A DNA stretch of 64,000 nucleotides from Vulcanimicrobiota bacterium (GCA_003140215.1 PLJL01000001.1:124001-188000); one strand, 5' to 3'; shown: positions 1 to 11,588, counted from the stretch's first letter. The notes: a model not told the origin generated them from the letters alone. Translations and numbers: made by a program.

Positions 1-723
1 CGAGTACGCGCCTGCACAGGCCGCGAGGTAGTTTAGCGGGCGCAGCAGCGAGGGTTCGGCGACGTGTCGCTGTTGGAGGGCGAAGACGAAGCTGATCCAG
101 TTGTGCTGCGCGTTCCAAGCCAGGAACGGCGCGTACAGGACCGCCGCCACGAAGAACGAGACGCCCAGCCCCTCGCGCCACAGCGCGCGGCGGGCCGGCA
201 TCAGCGCCCAGGCGACGATCCCCGCGACGAGCGCCCAGGCGAACATCTTCGAGAGCAGCGCGAACGCAATCGCGATGCCGAGCAACACGTAGTCGCGCCG
301 CGCGTGCGTCTGCGAGGCTCGCACCACGAGATACAGGCACAGCGCCCAGCCGGCCATCAACGGGCCGTCCGGCGTTGCCAGCACGAACCCGACCGACAGC
401 ATCGGCGCGAGCGTCATCGCCAGCGCGGTGACCATGCCGGCGCGATCGTCGCCGGTGAGGCGCTTCGCGGCGCCGGCCGCGGCGAGCGTCGCCACGACGC
501 CGCAAATCAAAAATCCCAGCCGCACGAAGAGCGGGTTGGCGGTGGCCCACGCGAAGGGCGCGATGAGGTAGGCGACCATCGGCGGATGGTCGGCGTAACC
601 CAGCGAGAGGTGCTTGGCCCACTCCCAGTAGTACGCCTCATCGCCGGTGAGCGGAACGCTGCGCGCGGCGACCGCGCGCATGAGCGTGACGAACGCGACG
701 ATGATCCAGGTCGCGTACTTCAC
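1..723 (-). CDS. ArnT/GT39-like membrane glycosyltransferase, C-terminus cut by window edge
   Basis: The reading frame is open on the minus strand from a GTG at 723 to the window edge, giving the first 241 residues. The segment near residue 25 reads PLTGDEAYYWEWAKHLSLGY followed by ADHPPMVAYL. This acidic, aromatic first periplasmic loop is typical of family 39 (PMT_2/ArnT) enzymes that transfer a sugar from a polyprenyl-phosphate donor to lipid or protein. The rest is a series of hydrophobic helices. The GTG overlaps the stop of the upstream SDR gene by four bases (GTGA), which suggests coupled translation. The acceptor cannot be told from sequence. Confidence 0.75.
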   Translation of the reverse strand, partial: MKYATWIIVAFVTLMRAVAARSVPLTGDEAYYWEWAKHLSLGYADHPPMVAYLIAPFAWATANPLFVRLGFLICGVVATLAAAGAAKRLTGDDRAGMVTALAMTLAPMLSVGFVLATPDGPLMAGWALCLYLVVRASQTHARRDYVLLGIAIAFALLSKMFAWALVAGIVAWALMPARRALWREGLGVSFFVAAVLYAPFLAWNAQHNWISFVFALQQRHVAEPSLLRPLNYLAACAGAYS

Positions 724-1493
724 TCGTGCGGCTCCACGAGTCCGCCGTTCACTCCCAGTACCACCCCGTTGAAAAACCCGTGGTCGTGCGCGGTCAGGAA
801 CCGCACCGCGTCGGCGACGTCTTCCCACGACCCCGCATGACCGGTCGGGTTCTTCGCCGCGATCGTTTGGGCCGCAGTGCGCGAGGCCGTTTTATCGCGA
901 ATGTCGCCCGGCTCGACCACGTTGACCGTGATGCCGTTGGCGCCTTCCTCGAGTGCGAGCGCGCGCGCAAAGGTGACCAGCCCGGCTTTCGCCGCACCGT
1001 AAAGCGCGAGCCCGCGCGCCGGGCGCGTCGCCGATGAACCGTTCATCCCGAAGAAGACGAGCCGGCCGTAGCGCCGTGCGCGCATCCCGGGCAAAACCGC
1101 GAACGCCAATCCGACCGCTGAGCAGAGATTGCCCTCGATCATCGCGCGATAGTCGTCCGGCGTGCAACGCGCGAAGCGCTTGAGCACCATCGGGCCGACG
1201 CCGTGCACGAGCACCTCGAGCGGCCCCAGCGCAGCTTCCGCGGCGTCCACGGCCTGTGCGGCGGCGTCGGGCTGGTCGAAGTCGGCCGGGATCGCCACGG
1301 CCTCCGAACCGCCGGAACGCAGCAGCGCCAGCGTCGCATCGGGGGGTGTGCCGCCGGGCCGGTACGTGAACGCGACCCGCTCGCCGGCGCTTGCGAAAGC
1401 CAGCGCGATCCCTTGGGCCAGCCCGGCAGCCGCCCCGGTGATCAGGACGGCCCGAGCAGACCGTCCGTCGTGACCGTCGACCGAAGGGGGCAC
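720..1493 (-). CDS. SDR-family oxidoreductase
   Basis: A classical short-chain dehydrogenase/reductase of about 257 residues, with an NAD(P)-dependent Rossmann fold. The cofactor loop is TGAAAGLAQG (residues 19-28). The catalytic Tyr and Lys are in YGAAK (165-169), preceded by Ser in GMNGSS (149-154). The C-terminal VNGG motif common in 3-oxoacyl-ACP-reductase-like SDRs is present. The frame is open further upstream, but that extension would overlap the preceding gene and is Arg/Ser-rich, so the GTG at 1493 is preferred; the start is uncertain. Substrate unknown. It overlaps the glycosyltransferase start by four bases, so the two may form one small envelope-sugar operon. Confidence 0.8.
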   Translation of the reverse strand: MPPSVDGHDGRSARAVLITGAAAGLAQGIALAFASAGERVAFTYRPGGTPPDATLALLRSGGSEAVAIPADFDQPDAAAQAVDAAEAALGPLEVLVHGVGPMVLKRFARCTPDDYRAMIEGNLCSAVGLAFAVLPGMRARRYGRLVFFGMNGSSATRPARGLALYGAAKAGLVTFARALALEEGANGITVNVVEPGDIRDKTASRTAAQTIAAKNPTGHAGSWEDVADAVRFLTAHDHGFFNGVVLGVNGGLVEPHE

Positions 1494-1542
1494 GGCGAAT
1501 CCGTGAGACGCCGGATGCGCCGCGCCCTTCTCGGCAACCGCC

Positions 1543-2670
1543 CTATTGGATGGAGACTCGCTCCTGGACCGGGACCGCGGTCGCGCCGGTCTGCGTGTCG
1601 GTCGCGTTGATGGCAATCGCGAGCTGGGTACCGGACGGCGCCTGGATGCTCACCTGCTGGGCGAAGCCCCCGTTAGCGTTGGCAGTGACCACGTAGCTCG
1701 CGGTGTTCCCCTGGTTACCGCTGCCGCCCAGGATCGCGCCGATGAGCCCGCCGATCGTCGTCTGACCGCTGCTCGCGGCGCCGATCTGGATCGTCACCCG
1801 GGCGCCGGGCGTCGTGCGGCCCGAAACGGTGAACGTGCTGCCGACCGTCGCGCCGTCAGCTGGACGAACGTTGGTGATCTGCCCGACCGACGCCGTGGAC
1901 GTCCCCGACGAGAAGCGCCAACTGCGGCTGAACGGGTTGCCGCTGGTGTCCGTGCCGCGCACCTGGACGGCGTGCTCGCCGGCTTGCAGCGGCGAGCGCG
2001 TAGCGTAGGAGAAAAAGCGCGGCGAGCGCGTCGACTCGGCGGTGACGTCGAGTCCGTCGAGGGAGACTCTGACGCTGTTCGGATCGGCGGTTCCGCCGGC
2101 GAACGTCGCCTCGATGGTCGGACGCCGCGTGCTCACCGAAGCACCGCGCGCGGGAACGAGGTTGACCAGCGTGATCGCGCCGTTTTGTCCGTTGGCGTTG
2201 GGCGCCGGCGTGATCGTTTGATTCGGCGGCGCGTTGACGCCGCTCGCCGAGATCGCGACGATGTTGTTCGCGCCGTCGTAGTTGACGTTCGCGCCGAGCG
2301 CCTGCGAGACGAAGCGCAACGGAACGTACGTCGAAGCGCCGATGATGAACGGGGCGACGTCGATCGTCTGTGGCTGTCCGTCAACGGTCGCCTGCTGCGA
2401 GCCGATCCGCAACGAAATGTTGTGACCGCGGCCGGTCGCGTTGATCACGCCGCCGGCATAGACGACTGACGCGCCGAGGTTTTCGAAGATGCCGCGCAGC
2501 GGCACGAACACCCGCCCCGCGCGCTCGGTCGGCGGCGGATTGAGACTCAACGTGGTGCCGTTGACTTGAACGGAAACCGGCCCCGCCGCCGTGGCCGGCA
2601 CGACGAGCATCGTCGTCAGCAGAGCGGCCGCGGCGAGCGCCGACAGGCTTCGTGTGGTGAATGAAATCAT
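1543..2670 (-). CDS. Secreted stalk-domain (copper amine oxidase N-like) protein
   Basis: About 375 residues. The ATG at 2670 has a clear ribosome-binding site (GGAGGT, nine bases upstream) and opens a signal peptide ending near VPATAAG. Residues about 30-135 form the repeated beta domain known as copper amine oxidase N-terminal or stalk domain, with the hallmarks RVFVPLRGIFENLGA and STYVPLRFVSQALGA. The remainder resembles Ig-like modules (RPADGATVGSTFTVSGRT). No enzyme active site is visible. Such proteins are exported and thought to act at the cell wall. It lies downstream of the RND pump on the same strand with about 130 bases between. Confidence 0.8.
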   Translation of the reverse strand: MISFTTRSLSALAAAALLTTMLVVPATAAGPVSVQVNGTTLSLNPPPTERAGRVFVPLRGIFENLGASVVYAGGVINATGRGHNISLRIGSQQATVDGQPQTIDVAPFIIGASTYVPLRFVSQALGANVNYDGANNIVAISASGVNAPPNQTITPAPNANGQNGAITLVNLVPARGASVSTRRPTIEATFAGGTADPNSVRVSLDGLDVTAESTRSPRFFSYATRSPLQAGEHAVQVRGTDTSGNPFSRSWRFSSGTSTASVGQITNVRPADGATVGSTFTVSGRTTPGARVTIQIGAASSGQTTIGGLIGAILGGSGNQGNTASYVVTANANGGFAQQVSIQAPSGTQLAIAINATDTQTGATAVPVQERVSIQ

Positions 2671-2798
2671 CGAGTACGAGGACCTCCGAGCTTGCATGTT
2701 GCCGAAGGTCCACTTACCCGTTCTCAGCGATTTCGCAGACGATCCCGTGCATTTCCCGTTCGAATCCGTCGCGGTACGTCCGAGATACTACCGAGCGA

Positions 2799-5700
2799 TC
2801 AGTCGCCCATGGCACCAGCCGGAATGTGCTCGGGTGTGCGCGATTCGTCGTCCGAGGGTTCGCGGCGCTCGGCCCGTGGCGCACGCCAATCCGCAAACCA
2901 TCCGCCGACTCTATTGGCGGTCACGTACATCGCCGGAACGAGGAACAGCGTCAGGAACAGCGAGCTTAGCAGGCCGCCGATCAACACGATTCCCATCGAC
3001 TGCCGAACTTCGGCACCTTCGGTGCGGCCCATCGCCAGTGGCAGCATGCCGAACACCATCGCCGCGGTGGTCATCACGATCGGACGCAAACGCGTACCGC
3101 CGGCGGTGAGCATCGCTTCGATGTAGGTCAGGCCGCGTTTGCGCAGCGTGTTGGCGTAGTCGACGAGCAAGATCCCGTTCTTCGCGACGAGACCCAACAG
3201 CATCACCAGCCCGATTCCGGAGAAGAGGTTGATGGTTTGGTGTGTGATCGACAGCGCGAGAAATGCCCCGATCAGCGCCACGGGTATCGAGAACATGATG
3301 ACGAACGGCGTGACGAACGATCCGTAGAGGATCACCATCAGGCAATAGATCAGCAAGATCGAGGTGACCAGCGCAAACGCCATCGAGACCAGGAACTCCA
3401 TGAAATACTTCGAGTCGCCCTCGGTGCCGAGCGTGACGCCGGAGGGCAGGAAGCCTGGGAGCGCGAGCTGGCGGTTCACCTTGCCGATCACTTCACCCAG
3501 CGTTGTCTTGGTGCGGTCGATGTCGCCGTTGACCCGCACGATGACCTGCTTGTCGAGGTGCTCGATCTTCGTCGGCGCGCGGTCCGAGGTGAATGATGCC
3601 ACTCGTCCGAGCGGAACCAACGAACCATCGGTGGCGCGAACCGGGATGCGTTGGATCTCGTCGAGCGAGTTGCGGTTCGTAACCGGATACTCGAGCAGGA
3701 CGTTCACCAGCCCGTTCCAGGTTCGCACTTTGGTCGCGATCGCGCCCCCGACTGCCGTGCGCGCTACGATCGCGGCCGCGCCGGGCGAGACGCCCAGCAG
3801 GGCGGCACGCTCGGGGTCGATCCGAATGCTGAGGTGCGGCGCCTCGTTCTCCGTGCCGGTCTGCACGTTGACCGTACCCGGGATCGTACGGATGAACGCG
3901 GCAAGCTTGCTAGCTGCCGATTGAATCACATCGCCGGGTCCGGAGAGGGTGTATGCGACCGGGAGTCCGCTCCCGCCGCCGCCGCGCCCGGAGATCGTAA
4001 CCTCGGCGCCCTTCGCCAGCGGCGGAAGCAGCGGGCGCAGCTTTGCGACGACGTCGTCCTGTTCGCGCCGGTACTCCTTCTGCAGCGTGATGTTGAATTG
4101 CCCGACGAAGCCGCCGTTGATCGAGCCGTATCCGTCCGGCTTGGAGCCGGCGTACGTGCGGACGGTGTCGATGTGCGGCAGCTTGAGAACTTCACGTTCG
4201 ATGCGGACGAGCGTCGCTTCGGTGGTCGCGAGCGGCGTGCCGACCGGGAAGGTCAGGTTGCCGTGAATCTGGCCTCGCTTGACGTCGGGGACGAACTCGC
4301 TTTGGATGCCGCGATTCGTACCCGAAATGAGGAGCAGGCCGCCCGCGGCGGCGAGGCACACGAGCGCTGATCCCAACGTCGCCCCGGTATGCATCTCGCT
4401 AACCCGGATGCCGGCAACGAGGTCGATCTGGTTGAGCATGCGCCCGAAGACGAAACCCCATGCCAGCACGACGACGGCGAAAACAGCATCCGCAATCGCC
4501 ATGTAAACCATCATCTGCTCGCCCGCCGCCAGCATCAGCGCATTGAGTACAAGCAGGAGGCTCAGCCAGAACGTCATCCAGCGGTGCCGCAGGGCCAGCG
4601 GCAGCGCGGCGTCACGGTACCACACAGTCGTGCGTTCGAACGCGCGCTGGAACCACACCAGATACTTCGGCGGGGCGATGGAACGTTTCTTCACCGACCA
4701 CCTTGCCGCGAGCACCGGCGTCAGCGTGAACGAGACGAACAGCGAGAAGAGCGTCGCCACCGTAACGACGATCCCGAACTCCTTGAGGTACTGGCCCACG
4801 AAGCCGCTCAGGAATGCCAAGGGCAGGAAGACGACGACGTCGACGAGCGTGATGGCGATTGCCGCGCCGCCGATCTCAGTGCGTCCGCTGATCGCGGCAT
4901 CGTTGGGCGACTGGCCCAGATCACGATGCCTGGTGATGTTTTCGAGGATGACGATCGAATCGTCGACCAGGATCCCGATGATGAGCGACAGCCCCATGAG
5001 CGACACGTTGTCCAGCGTCAGCCCCATCAGCCGCATAACAATGAAGCTCGCCAGCAACGATGAGGGGATCGCGATCATGACGACCGCGGCGTTGCGCCAG
5101 GCATGCAGGAACAGCATCAGCACGACCGCGGTGAGCAGGATCCCTTCGAGCAGCGAGGTGTTGACGCCGTTGAGCGAGGCCGTCGTGTAGTCGGCGGGCG
5201 CAAACAGCTCGTGGAAACCGATCTGCGGGTACTTCTTCATAATCTGGACCATCTGCGCGCGCACGACCTTCGTGGTTCCGACTTCATCGGAAGTGATCGT
5301 GCGGTTGATGTCGAGAATGAGCCCCGGCGCACCGTTCATGTGTGAGATTACGCGCTGTTCTTGATGCGTATCGACGACCGACGCTACTTGACGGATCTGC
5401 AGCGTCTTCTGGGAGCCGCCGGGAACGGTGAGGGGCAGCAGACCCAGGTCACTCGCCGAGTTGATCTCAGCGTGTACCGAAACGGTCGTCTCGATCGTCG
5501 GACGATCGATCCGGCCGCCGGGCAGGTTCGCGTTGTTGGCCGCGATCGCGGAAAACACGTCGGTCAAGGTCGCGCCGGCCCCGGACAGCCGCAAGGGGTC
5601 GGCTTCGACGTTGAACTGCCGCACCGCCGCACCACTCAACGAAACGCCGTTGACGCCCGGGATGTGCTGGATGTCGGAGTTGACACGATCGTTCATCATG

Positions 5701-6161
5701 TCGGCGAGCGCGGGCGCGGTGAGCGTCTTCGAAGCGACGGCATACGTCAGCACCGGCGCGTCCGCGCCGTTCTTTTGCACCGTCGGTGGATCGAGGTCGG
5801 CCGGCATGAAGACGCGCGCGGTGTCGACCCGGCGCTGGACGTCGATCGCGGCGAAGTCGAGGTTCGTGCCGAGCTGGAACTGGACGACAACGATGGCCAG
5901 GCCTTCTTGTGCCGTTGCCGTCATGTTGTCGAGGTGCTCGATCCCGTCGATCTGGTCTTCGATCGGCTTGATGACGAGCCGTTCCATCTCGGCCGGCGAC
6001 GCGCCGGGATACGACGCGACCGCGAAGACGATTGGGAAGTCGACGTTCGGCTGCGAGTTCTTGCCCAACGCAAAATATGAGGTGACGCCGTATGCCGCGA
6101 GCGCGATAAAAAACATCGCGACGATGATCGGGCGCTGGATCGAAAACCGCGTCAACCACAT
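2799..6161 (-). CDS. RND-type efflux pump inner-membrane permease (HAE/AcrB-like)
   Basis: 1120 residues, the usual length of an AcrB-type proton-driven resistance-nodulation-division transporter. The N-terminus WLTRFSIQRPIIVAMFFIAL, the porter-domain segment YPGASPAEMERLVIKPIED and the paired membrane blocks (LMGLSLIIGILVDDSIVILE and GIGLVMLLGLVAKNGILLVD, with the proton-relay Asp and Lys) are all recognisable. Family members export drugs, lipids or metals with a periplasmic adaptor and outer-membrane channel. Neither partner gene is in the window, so the substrate is unknown. A 19-base palindrome sits just upstream (separate entry). Confidence 0.92.
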   Translation of the reverse strand: MWLTRFSIQRPIIVAMFFIALAAYGVTSYFALGKNSQPNVDFPIVFAVASYPGASPAEMERLVIKPIEDQIDGIEHLDNMTATAQEGLAIVVVQFQLGTNLDFAAIDVQRRVDTARVFMPADLDPPTVQKNGADAPVLTYAVASKTLTAPALADMMNDRVNSDIQHIPGVNGVSLSGAAVRQFNVEADPLRLSGAGATLTDVFSAIAANNANLPGGRIDRPTIETTVSVHAEINSASDLGLLPLTVPGGSQKTLQIRQVASVVDTHQEQRVISHMNGAPGLILDINRTITSDEVGTTKVVRAQMVQIMKKYPQIGFHELFAPADYTTASLNGVNTSLLEGILLTAVVLMLFLHAWRNAAVVMIAIPSSLLASFIVMRLMGLTLDNVSLMGLSLIIGILVDDSIVILENITRHRDLGQSPNDAAISGRTEIGGAAIAITLVDVVVFLPLAFLSGFVGQYLKEFGIVVTVATLFSLFVSFTLTPVLAARWSVKKRSIAPPKYLVWFQRAFERTTVWYRDAALPLALRHRWMTFWLSLLLVLNALMLAAGEQMMVYMAIADAVFAVVVLAWGFVFGRMLNQIDLVAGIRVSEMHTGATLGSALVCLAAAGGLLLISGTNRGIQSEFVPDVKRGQIHGNLTFPVGTPLATTEATLVRIEREVLKLPHIDTVRTYAGSKPDGYGSINGGFVGQFNITLQKEYRREQDDVVAKLRPLLPPLAKGAEVTISGRGGGGSGLPVAYTLSGPGDVIQSAASKLAAFIRTIPGTVNVQTGTENEAPHLSIRIDPERAALLGVSPGAAAIVARTAVGGAIATKVRTWNGLVNVLLEYPVTNRNSLDEIQRIPVRATDGSLVPLGRVASFTSDRAPTKIEHLDKQVIVRVNGDIDRTKTTLGEVIGKVNRQLALPGFLPSGVTLGTEGDSKYFMEFLVSMAFALVTSILLIYCLMVILYGSFVTPFVIMFSIPVALIGAFLALSITHQTINLFSGIGLVMLLGLVAKNGILLVDYANTLRKRGLTYIEAMLTAGGTRLRPIVMTTAAMVFGMLPLAMGRTEGAEVRQSMGIVLIGGLLSSLFLTLFLVPAMYVTANRVGGWFADWRAPRAERREPSDDESRTPEHIPAGAMGD

Positions 6162-6190
6162 AAAATGAGGACCGTCCTCTCGTCGGTCGC

Positions 6191-6209
6191 TCCGAGGTAC
6201 AACCTCGGA
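6191..6209. promoter_or_regulatory. 19-bp perfect palindrome upstream of the RND pump gene
   Basis: TCCGAGGT-ACA-ACCTCGGA is an eight-base inverted repeat with a three-base spacer, 30 bases before the pump start. A TAAAAT (-10-like) lies upstream on the minus strand at 6237-6242, so the palindrome would fall in the early transcript. It could be an operator for an unseen repressor or an RNA hairpin. Only the symmetry is observed. Confidence 0.4.
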
Positions 6210-6309
6210 CGGCCCGATGTTTCGGCGGACCTACTAATTTTACCGTTGCTGGCAAACGGCTTGCTTGCCCACCCTTCAGACGACCCTTCCGGGGCTCGTC
6301 GAGGGGGCT

Positions 6310-6396
6310 TGGTGCGCGAGACTGGACTCGAACCAGCACGCCCTTGCGGGCGCTAGCCCCTCAAGCTAGTGCGTCTACCAATTCCGCCACTCGCGC
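6310..6396 (-). tRNA. tRNA-Leu (anticodon GAG)
   Basis: A class II tRNA. The acceptor stem GCGCGAG pairs with CTCGCGC, the discriminator is A and CCA is encoded (6310-6312). The anticodon stem CTAGC/GCTAG encloses the loop TTGAGGG, giving anticodon GAG (reads CUC/CUU). The long variable arm CGCCCGCAAGGGCG and the T-loop TTCGAGT fit tRNA-Leu. Confidence 0.95.
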
Positions 6397-6442
6397 ACAG
6401 GGCTGGCCCCCGCCGGCGAGAGCCGACAGGGACAACCACGAG

Positions 6443-6471
6443 AGTGTAGGCCATCGGCCCGGGCCACGCAA
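6443..6471 (-). promoter_or_regulatory. Sigma-70-type promoter of tRNA-Leu
   Basis: On the minus strand TTGCGT (6466-6471) and TACACT (6443-6448) are separated by exactly 17 bases. They lie 47 bases before the tRNA 5' end, a normal geometry for a housekeeping promoter. The same TACACT hexamer recurs in front of the fur-type gene. Confidence 0.6.
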
Positions 6472-6539
6472 TAGGGCCTCAGGCGACGCGGGTGGGACGC
6501 AGCTTCGATCCAGTCATGCCCGAAGGCCGTTTCTTGAGG

Positions 6540-8861
<2,322 letters not shown>

Positions 8862-8891
8862 CGTACCGGAGGCTACCCCATCCCGAACGCC

Positions 8892-9353
8892 ATGTCAAGC
8901 ACAGATTTCGGCCCCGCGACGGGCGCGGCTCGAGCGCTCCCGCCGAACTACCGCACGGTCCTCGACGTGGTCGAGACCGCCGGCCCGGGAAGCCATCTGA
9001 CCGCTCAGGAGATCTGGGTGCGGGCCCGCGCGCTGCAGCCGCGGATCGGCTTCGCCACGGTGCATCGCGGGTTGATTCGCCTGCACGAGCTGGGCAGCGT
9101 CATGAAGATCGACGTCCCCGGCGAGGCCTCGGCGGTCTACGAACCCGCCGCCCATCCGCACGCCCACTTCCGCTGCTCGGCCTGCGGCGCCATCGGCGAC
9201 CTCGATTACGTCGTGCCGCGCGCGGCGCTGCGCCGGCTGGGCGAGCGCCACGGTATCGCGATCGAGCGCGAAGCGGTCACCTTCACCGGCCGCTGCGCGG
9301 CCTGCAACGCCGTGCCACCGGGGACCTCGGACGGGCGGTCTACACCAGCGTGA
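8892..9353 (+). CDS. Fur/PerR-family metal-dependent repressor
   Basis: 153 residues. The winged helix covers about residues 15-75, with recognition helix around [14 protein letters not shown]. The dimerisation domain carries two CxxC zinc pairs (Cys95/98 in RCSACG, Cys135/138 in RCAACN) and His-rich metal ligands (HPHAHF). These are family features; whether it senses iron, peroxide, manganese or zinc cannot be read off. Its place opposite katG and its four-base overlap with msrB argue for peroxide sensing (PerR/FurA role). A GGAGG lies 19 bases before the ATG, rather far, so the start is not certain. Confidence 0.85.
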   Translation: MSSTDFGPATGAARALPPNYRTVLDVVETAGPGSHLTAQEIWVRARALQPRIGFATVHRGLIRLHELGSVMKIDVPGEASAVYEPAAHPHAHFRCSACGAIGDLDYVVPRAALRRLGERHGIAIEREAVTFTGRCAACNAVPPGTSDGRSTPA

Positions 9354-9751
9354 ACAAGATCGAGAAAACCGAGGCCCAGTGGCGCGCGGAGCTGCCGCCC
9401 GACAAGTACGCCGTGCTGCGTGAGGGCGCGACCGAACGGGCCTTCAGCGGCACCCTCTATCACAACCACGCCGAGGGTGAGTATCAGTGCGCCGCCTGTC
9501 GGCACACGCTCTTCTCCTCGGCGACGAAGTTCGAGAGCGGGAGCGGTTGGCCGAGTTTCTGGGCGCCGGAGGACCGGGCCAACGTCGAGCTGGTCGAGGA
9601 CCGCTCGCACGGGATGGTGCGGACCGAGGCGCGCTGCGCGCATTGCGGATCGCACCTGGGTCACGTCTTCGACGACGGCCCCAAGCCGACGGGGCAGCGG
9701 TACTGCATCAACTCGCTCGCGCTGGAGTTCGCGCCGAAAGCATCGGACTGA
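9350..9751 (+). CDS. msrB: Peptide-methionine (R)-S-oxide reductase MsrB
   Basis: 133 residues from the GTG at 9350, which overlaps the repressor stop (GTGA). It reduces the R form of methionine sulfoxide in proteins. The structural zinc site has two pairs, Cys47/50 (CAAC) and Cys96/99 (CAHC). The family signatures GWPSF (66-70) and the catalytic Cys119 in RYCINS are intact, so it should be active. The overlap with the regulator predicts co-expression, so a katG/MsrB response to peroxide is plausible. No signal peptide, so cytoplasmic, in contrast to the exported MsrA at 40.1 kb. Confidence 0.95.
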   Translation: MNKIEKTEAQWRAELPPDKYAVLREGATERAFSGTLYHNHAEGEYQCAACRHTLFSSATKFESGSGWPSFWAPEDRANVELVEDRSHGMVRTEARCAHCGSHLGHVFDDGPKPTGQRYCINSLALEFAPKASD

Positions 9752-9790
9752 ACCTCGGCCGCCGGTCCGACGACGCACCGGAAGAAGCTG

Positions 9791-10342
9791 ATGAGTGACG
9801 ACGACGACCGACGCCTGCTGGAACGCATCGCCCAACGCGACCGGGTCGCGTTCGAGACGTTCTTCGGCACGCATGGGTCGGCGGTCCACCGATTCGTCCG
9901 CGATCTCGTGCGCGACGACGGTCTGGCTGAGGAGTTGACGAGCGACGTGATGGTCGAAGTTTGGCGGAGCGCCGGAAAGTACGGCGGCCGCTCGCGAGCG
10001 CGAACCTGGGTGTTCGGCATCGCGCACCACAAAGCGATCGATGCGCTGCGCAAGCGGCGCACGACGCTGGTCCCATTGGACGATCTGCTCGGTGCGGCCA
10101 GCGAGATCGAAGGTCCCGAAGCCGTGGCGTTGCGCGCCGACGACCGGCGCCGGCTCGAAGCCGCGCTGGCATCGTTGAGCGCCGAGCACCGCGCCGTCCT
10201 CGAGCTGACCTACATCGAGGGTTTTTCGCAGAAGGAGATCGCCGAGATCGTCGACTGTCCGATCCCCACCGTCAAGACACGCGCGTTTTACGCCAAGCAG
10301 CGCCTGCGCGAAGCGCTCACCACCGCGGAGCAGCAACGATGA
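9791..10342 (+). CDS. ECF-type RNA polymerase sigma factor
   Basis: 183 residues with sigma region 2 (about residues 15-85, including LAEELTSDVMVEVWRSAGKY and a following WVFGIAHHKAIDALR) and region 4 (about 130-175, LTYIEGFSQKEIAEIVDCPI, a helix-turn-helix). Regions 1 and 3 are missing, as in extracytoplasmic-function sigma factors. The stop overlaps the start of a membrane anti-sigma gene by four bases (ATGA), the usual pairing. Target promoters and signal are unknown. Confidence 0.9.
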   Translation: MSDDDDRRLLERIAQRDRVAFETFFGTHGSAVHRFVRDLVRDDGLAEELTSDVMVEVWRSAGKYGGRSRARTWVFGIAHHKAIDALRKRRTTLVPLDDLLGAASEIEGPEAVALRADDRRRLEAALASLSAEHRAVLELTYIEGFSQKEIAEIVDCPIPTVKTRAFYAKQRLREALTTAEQQR

Positions 10343-11544
10343 CCGAGCACGCTATCGCCGAACTGCTCCCCTTCTACGCCAACGGCACCCTCGACGAAGC
10401 CGAGCGCGCGCGCGTCGACGCGGAGCTGGCGACGTGCGCGAGCTGCGCCGCCGAACTGCGCGAGTTGCAGGCGATCGCCGCGGCCCTCACCGCCCGCGCC
10501 GCCGATGCCCCGGCGCTGCCGCGGCACGTCCTCGACGGCGCCCTGGCTCGGATCGCGAACGCGTCGGCCGGGGGCCGCGTGACGACGCTGCGCACCGCCT
10601 GGTGGAGCACCTCGGCGCGCTACGCGACCGCGGCCGCGCTGGTGGTCGGGTTCGGCGCCGTCGCCGCCGCCGCGTATCACGCGCACGAAGTGCAGGTCGC
10701 GACGGAAGGTCGTGGCGAGTCGCTGCAGGTCGCGAACGTCTACCGTGTCACGCCCGGGCCCGGTCAAGGCCAGCAGCACGTCGTGCACGGTGCGCCGTTG
10801 GCGATGAAGGTCGCTCCGCAACAGCGGGCCGCCGACGCCCCGACCACGGTCGCCAAGCAGCATCGCCTGGCCAAGAAGGCGCGCATCGAGCTGCTCGTGC
10901 GCGACGTCGAGGCATCGCTCAAGGCGGCGCAGTCGACCGTGCGCGACGCGGGCGGCGACGTGACGGCGCTCAACGACGCCACCCCGAGCACGGCCGGCAC
11001 CGTCCACGGCGCGACGATCGACGTCGAAGTTCCCGCCGATCGGCTTGATGGAACGCTCGATGCGCTGGGACGGCTGGGCGCGGTACAGACGCGCGCGATC
11101 GACGCCGAGGACCTCGACGCGTCGATCGTCGACCAGGAGGCTCGACTGCGCAACCTGCGCCGAGCCGAGGTCGACTTGCGCGCGCTCATGGACAAGGGCG
11201 GCAAGGTTGACGACATCCTCAACGTGCAGCAGCGGCTCAGCGAGACGCGCGGTCAGATCGAGCAACTCGACGCGCAGCACCGCCACGATCTGCACCGCGT
11301 CGCGACGAGCACGATCCAAGTCACGCTCACCGAGGACCGTCCCAACACCGCGCCGGCCAAACCCGGTCCCACCGCGCGCATCGACGGCGCCTGGCACAGC
11401 GGTCTGGACACCCTCGCGGACACTGTCATCTCGCTGCTCGCCACGATCGCCTGGTGCGCAGCCTTCTCCCCGATCGCAATCGCGCTGGGCGGACTCGGCT
11501 ACGCCGCCACGCGCCTGTTGCGGCGGCGCCCCGCCTCAGCCTAG
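10339..11544 (+). CDS. Anti-sigma factor fused to a DUF4349 membrane domain
   Basis: 401 residues. Residues 1-50 resemble the cytoplasmic anti-sigma zinc-finger domain (HAIAELLPFYANGTLDEAER and CASC), but the usual His before the CxxC is Glu, so zinc binding may be lost. A membrane helix follows at about 95-115. The outer part (about 165-345) has the DUF4349 pattern: a KARIELLVRDVEASL strand-helix, then coiled-coil-prone helices with RLRNLRRAEVDLRALMDKGG. A C-terminal membrane segment (about 355-390) ends in Arg-rich cytoplasmic residues. The gene is coupled to the ECF sigma factor. DUF4349 may be the sensor; its function is unknown. Confidence 0.75.
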   Translation: MTEHAIAELLPFYANGTLDEAERARVDAELATCASCAAELRELQAIAAALTARAADAPALPRHVLDGALARIANASAGGRVTTLRTAWWSTSARYATAAALVVGFGAVAAAAYHAHEVQVATEGRGESLQVANVYRVTPGPGQGQQHVVHGAPLAMKVAPQQRAADAPTTVAKQHRLAKKARIELLVRDVEASLKAAQSTVRDAGGDVTALNDATPSTAGTVHGATIDVEVPADRLDGTLDALGRLGAVQTRAIDAEDLDASIVDQEARLRNLRRAEVDLRALMDKGGKVDDILNVQQRLSETRGQIEQLDAQHRHDLHRVATSTIQVTLTEDRPNTAPAKPGPTARIDGAWHSGLDTLADTVISLLATIAWCAAFSPIAIALGGLGYAATRLLRRRPASA

Positions 11545-11588
11545 ACCGATCCACCCGACCCCCGCCCAGCCTCGCGCTAGCCGCAATC

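Noticed and set aside
1494-1616. N-terminal extension of the SDR protein to an upstream start at 1616
   Set aside because: The added residues are Arg/Ser/Pro-rich and lie on top of the end of the stalk-domain gene in another frame. A GTG at 1493 gives the normal SDR length.
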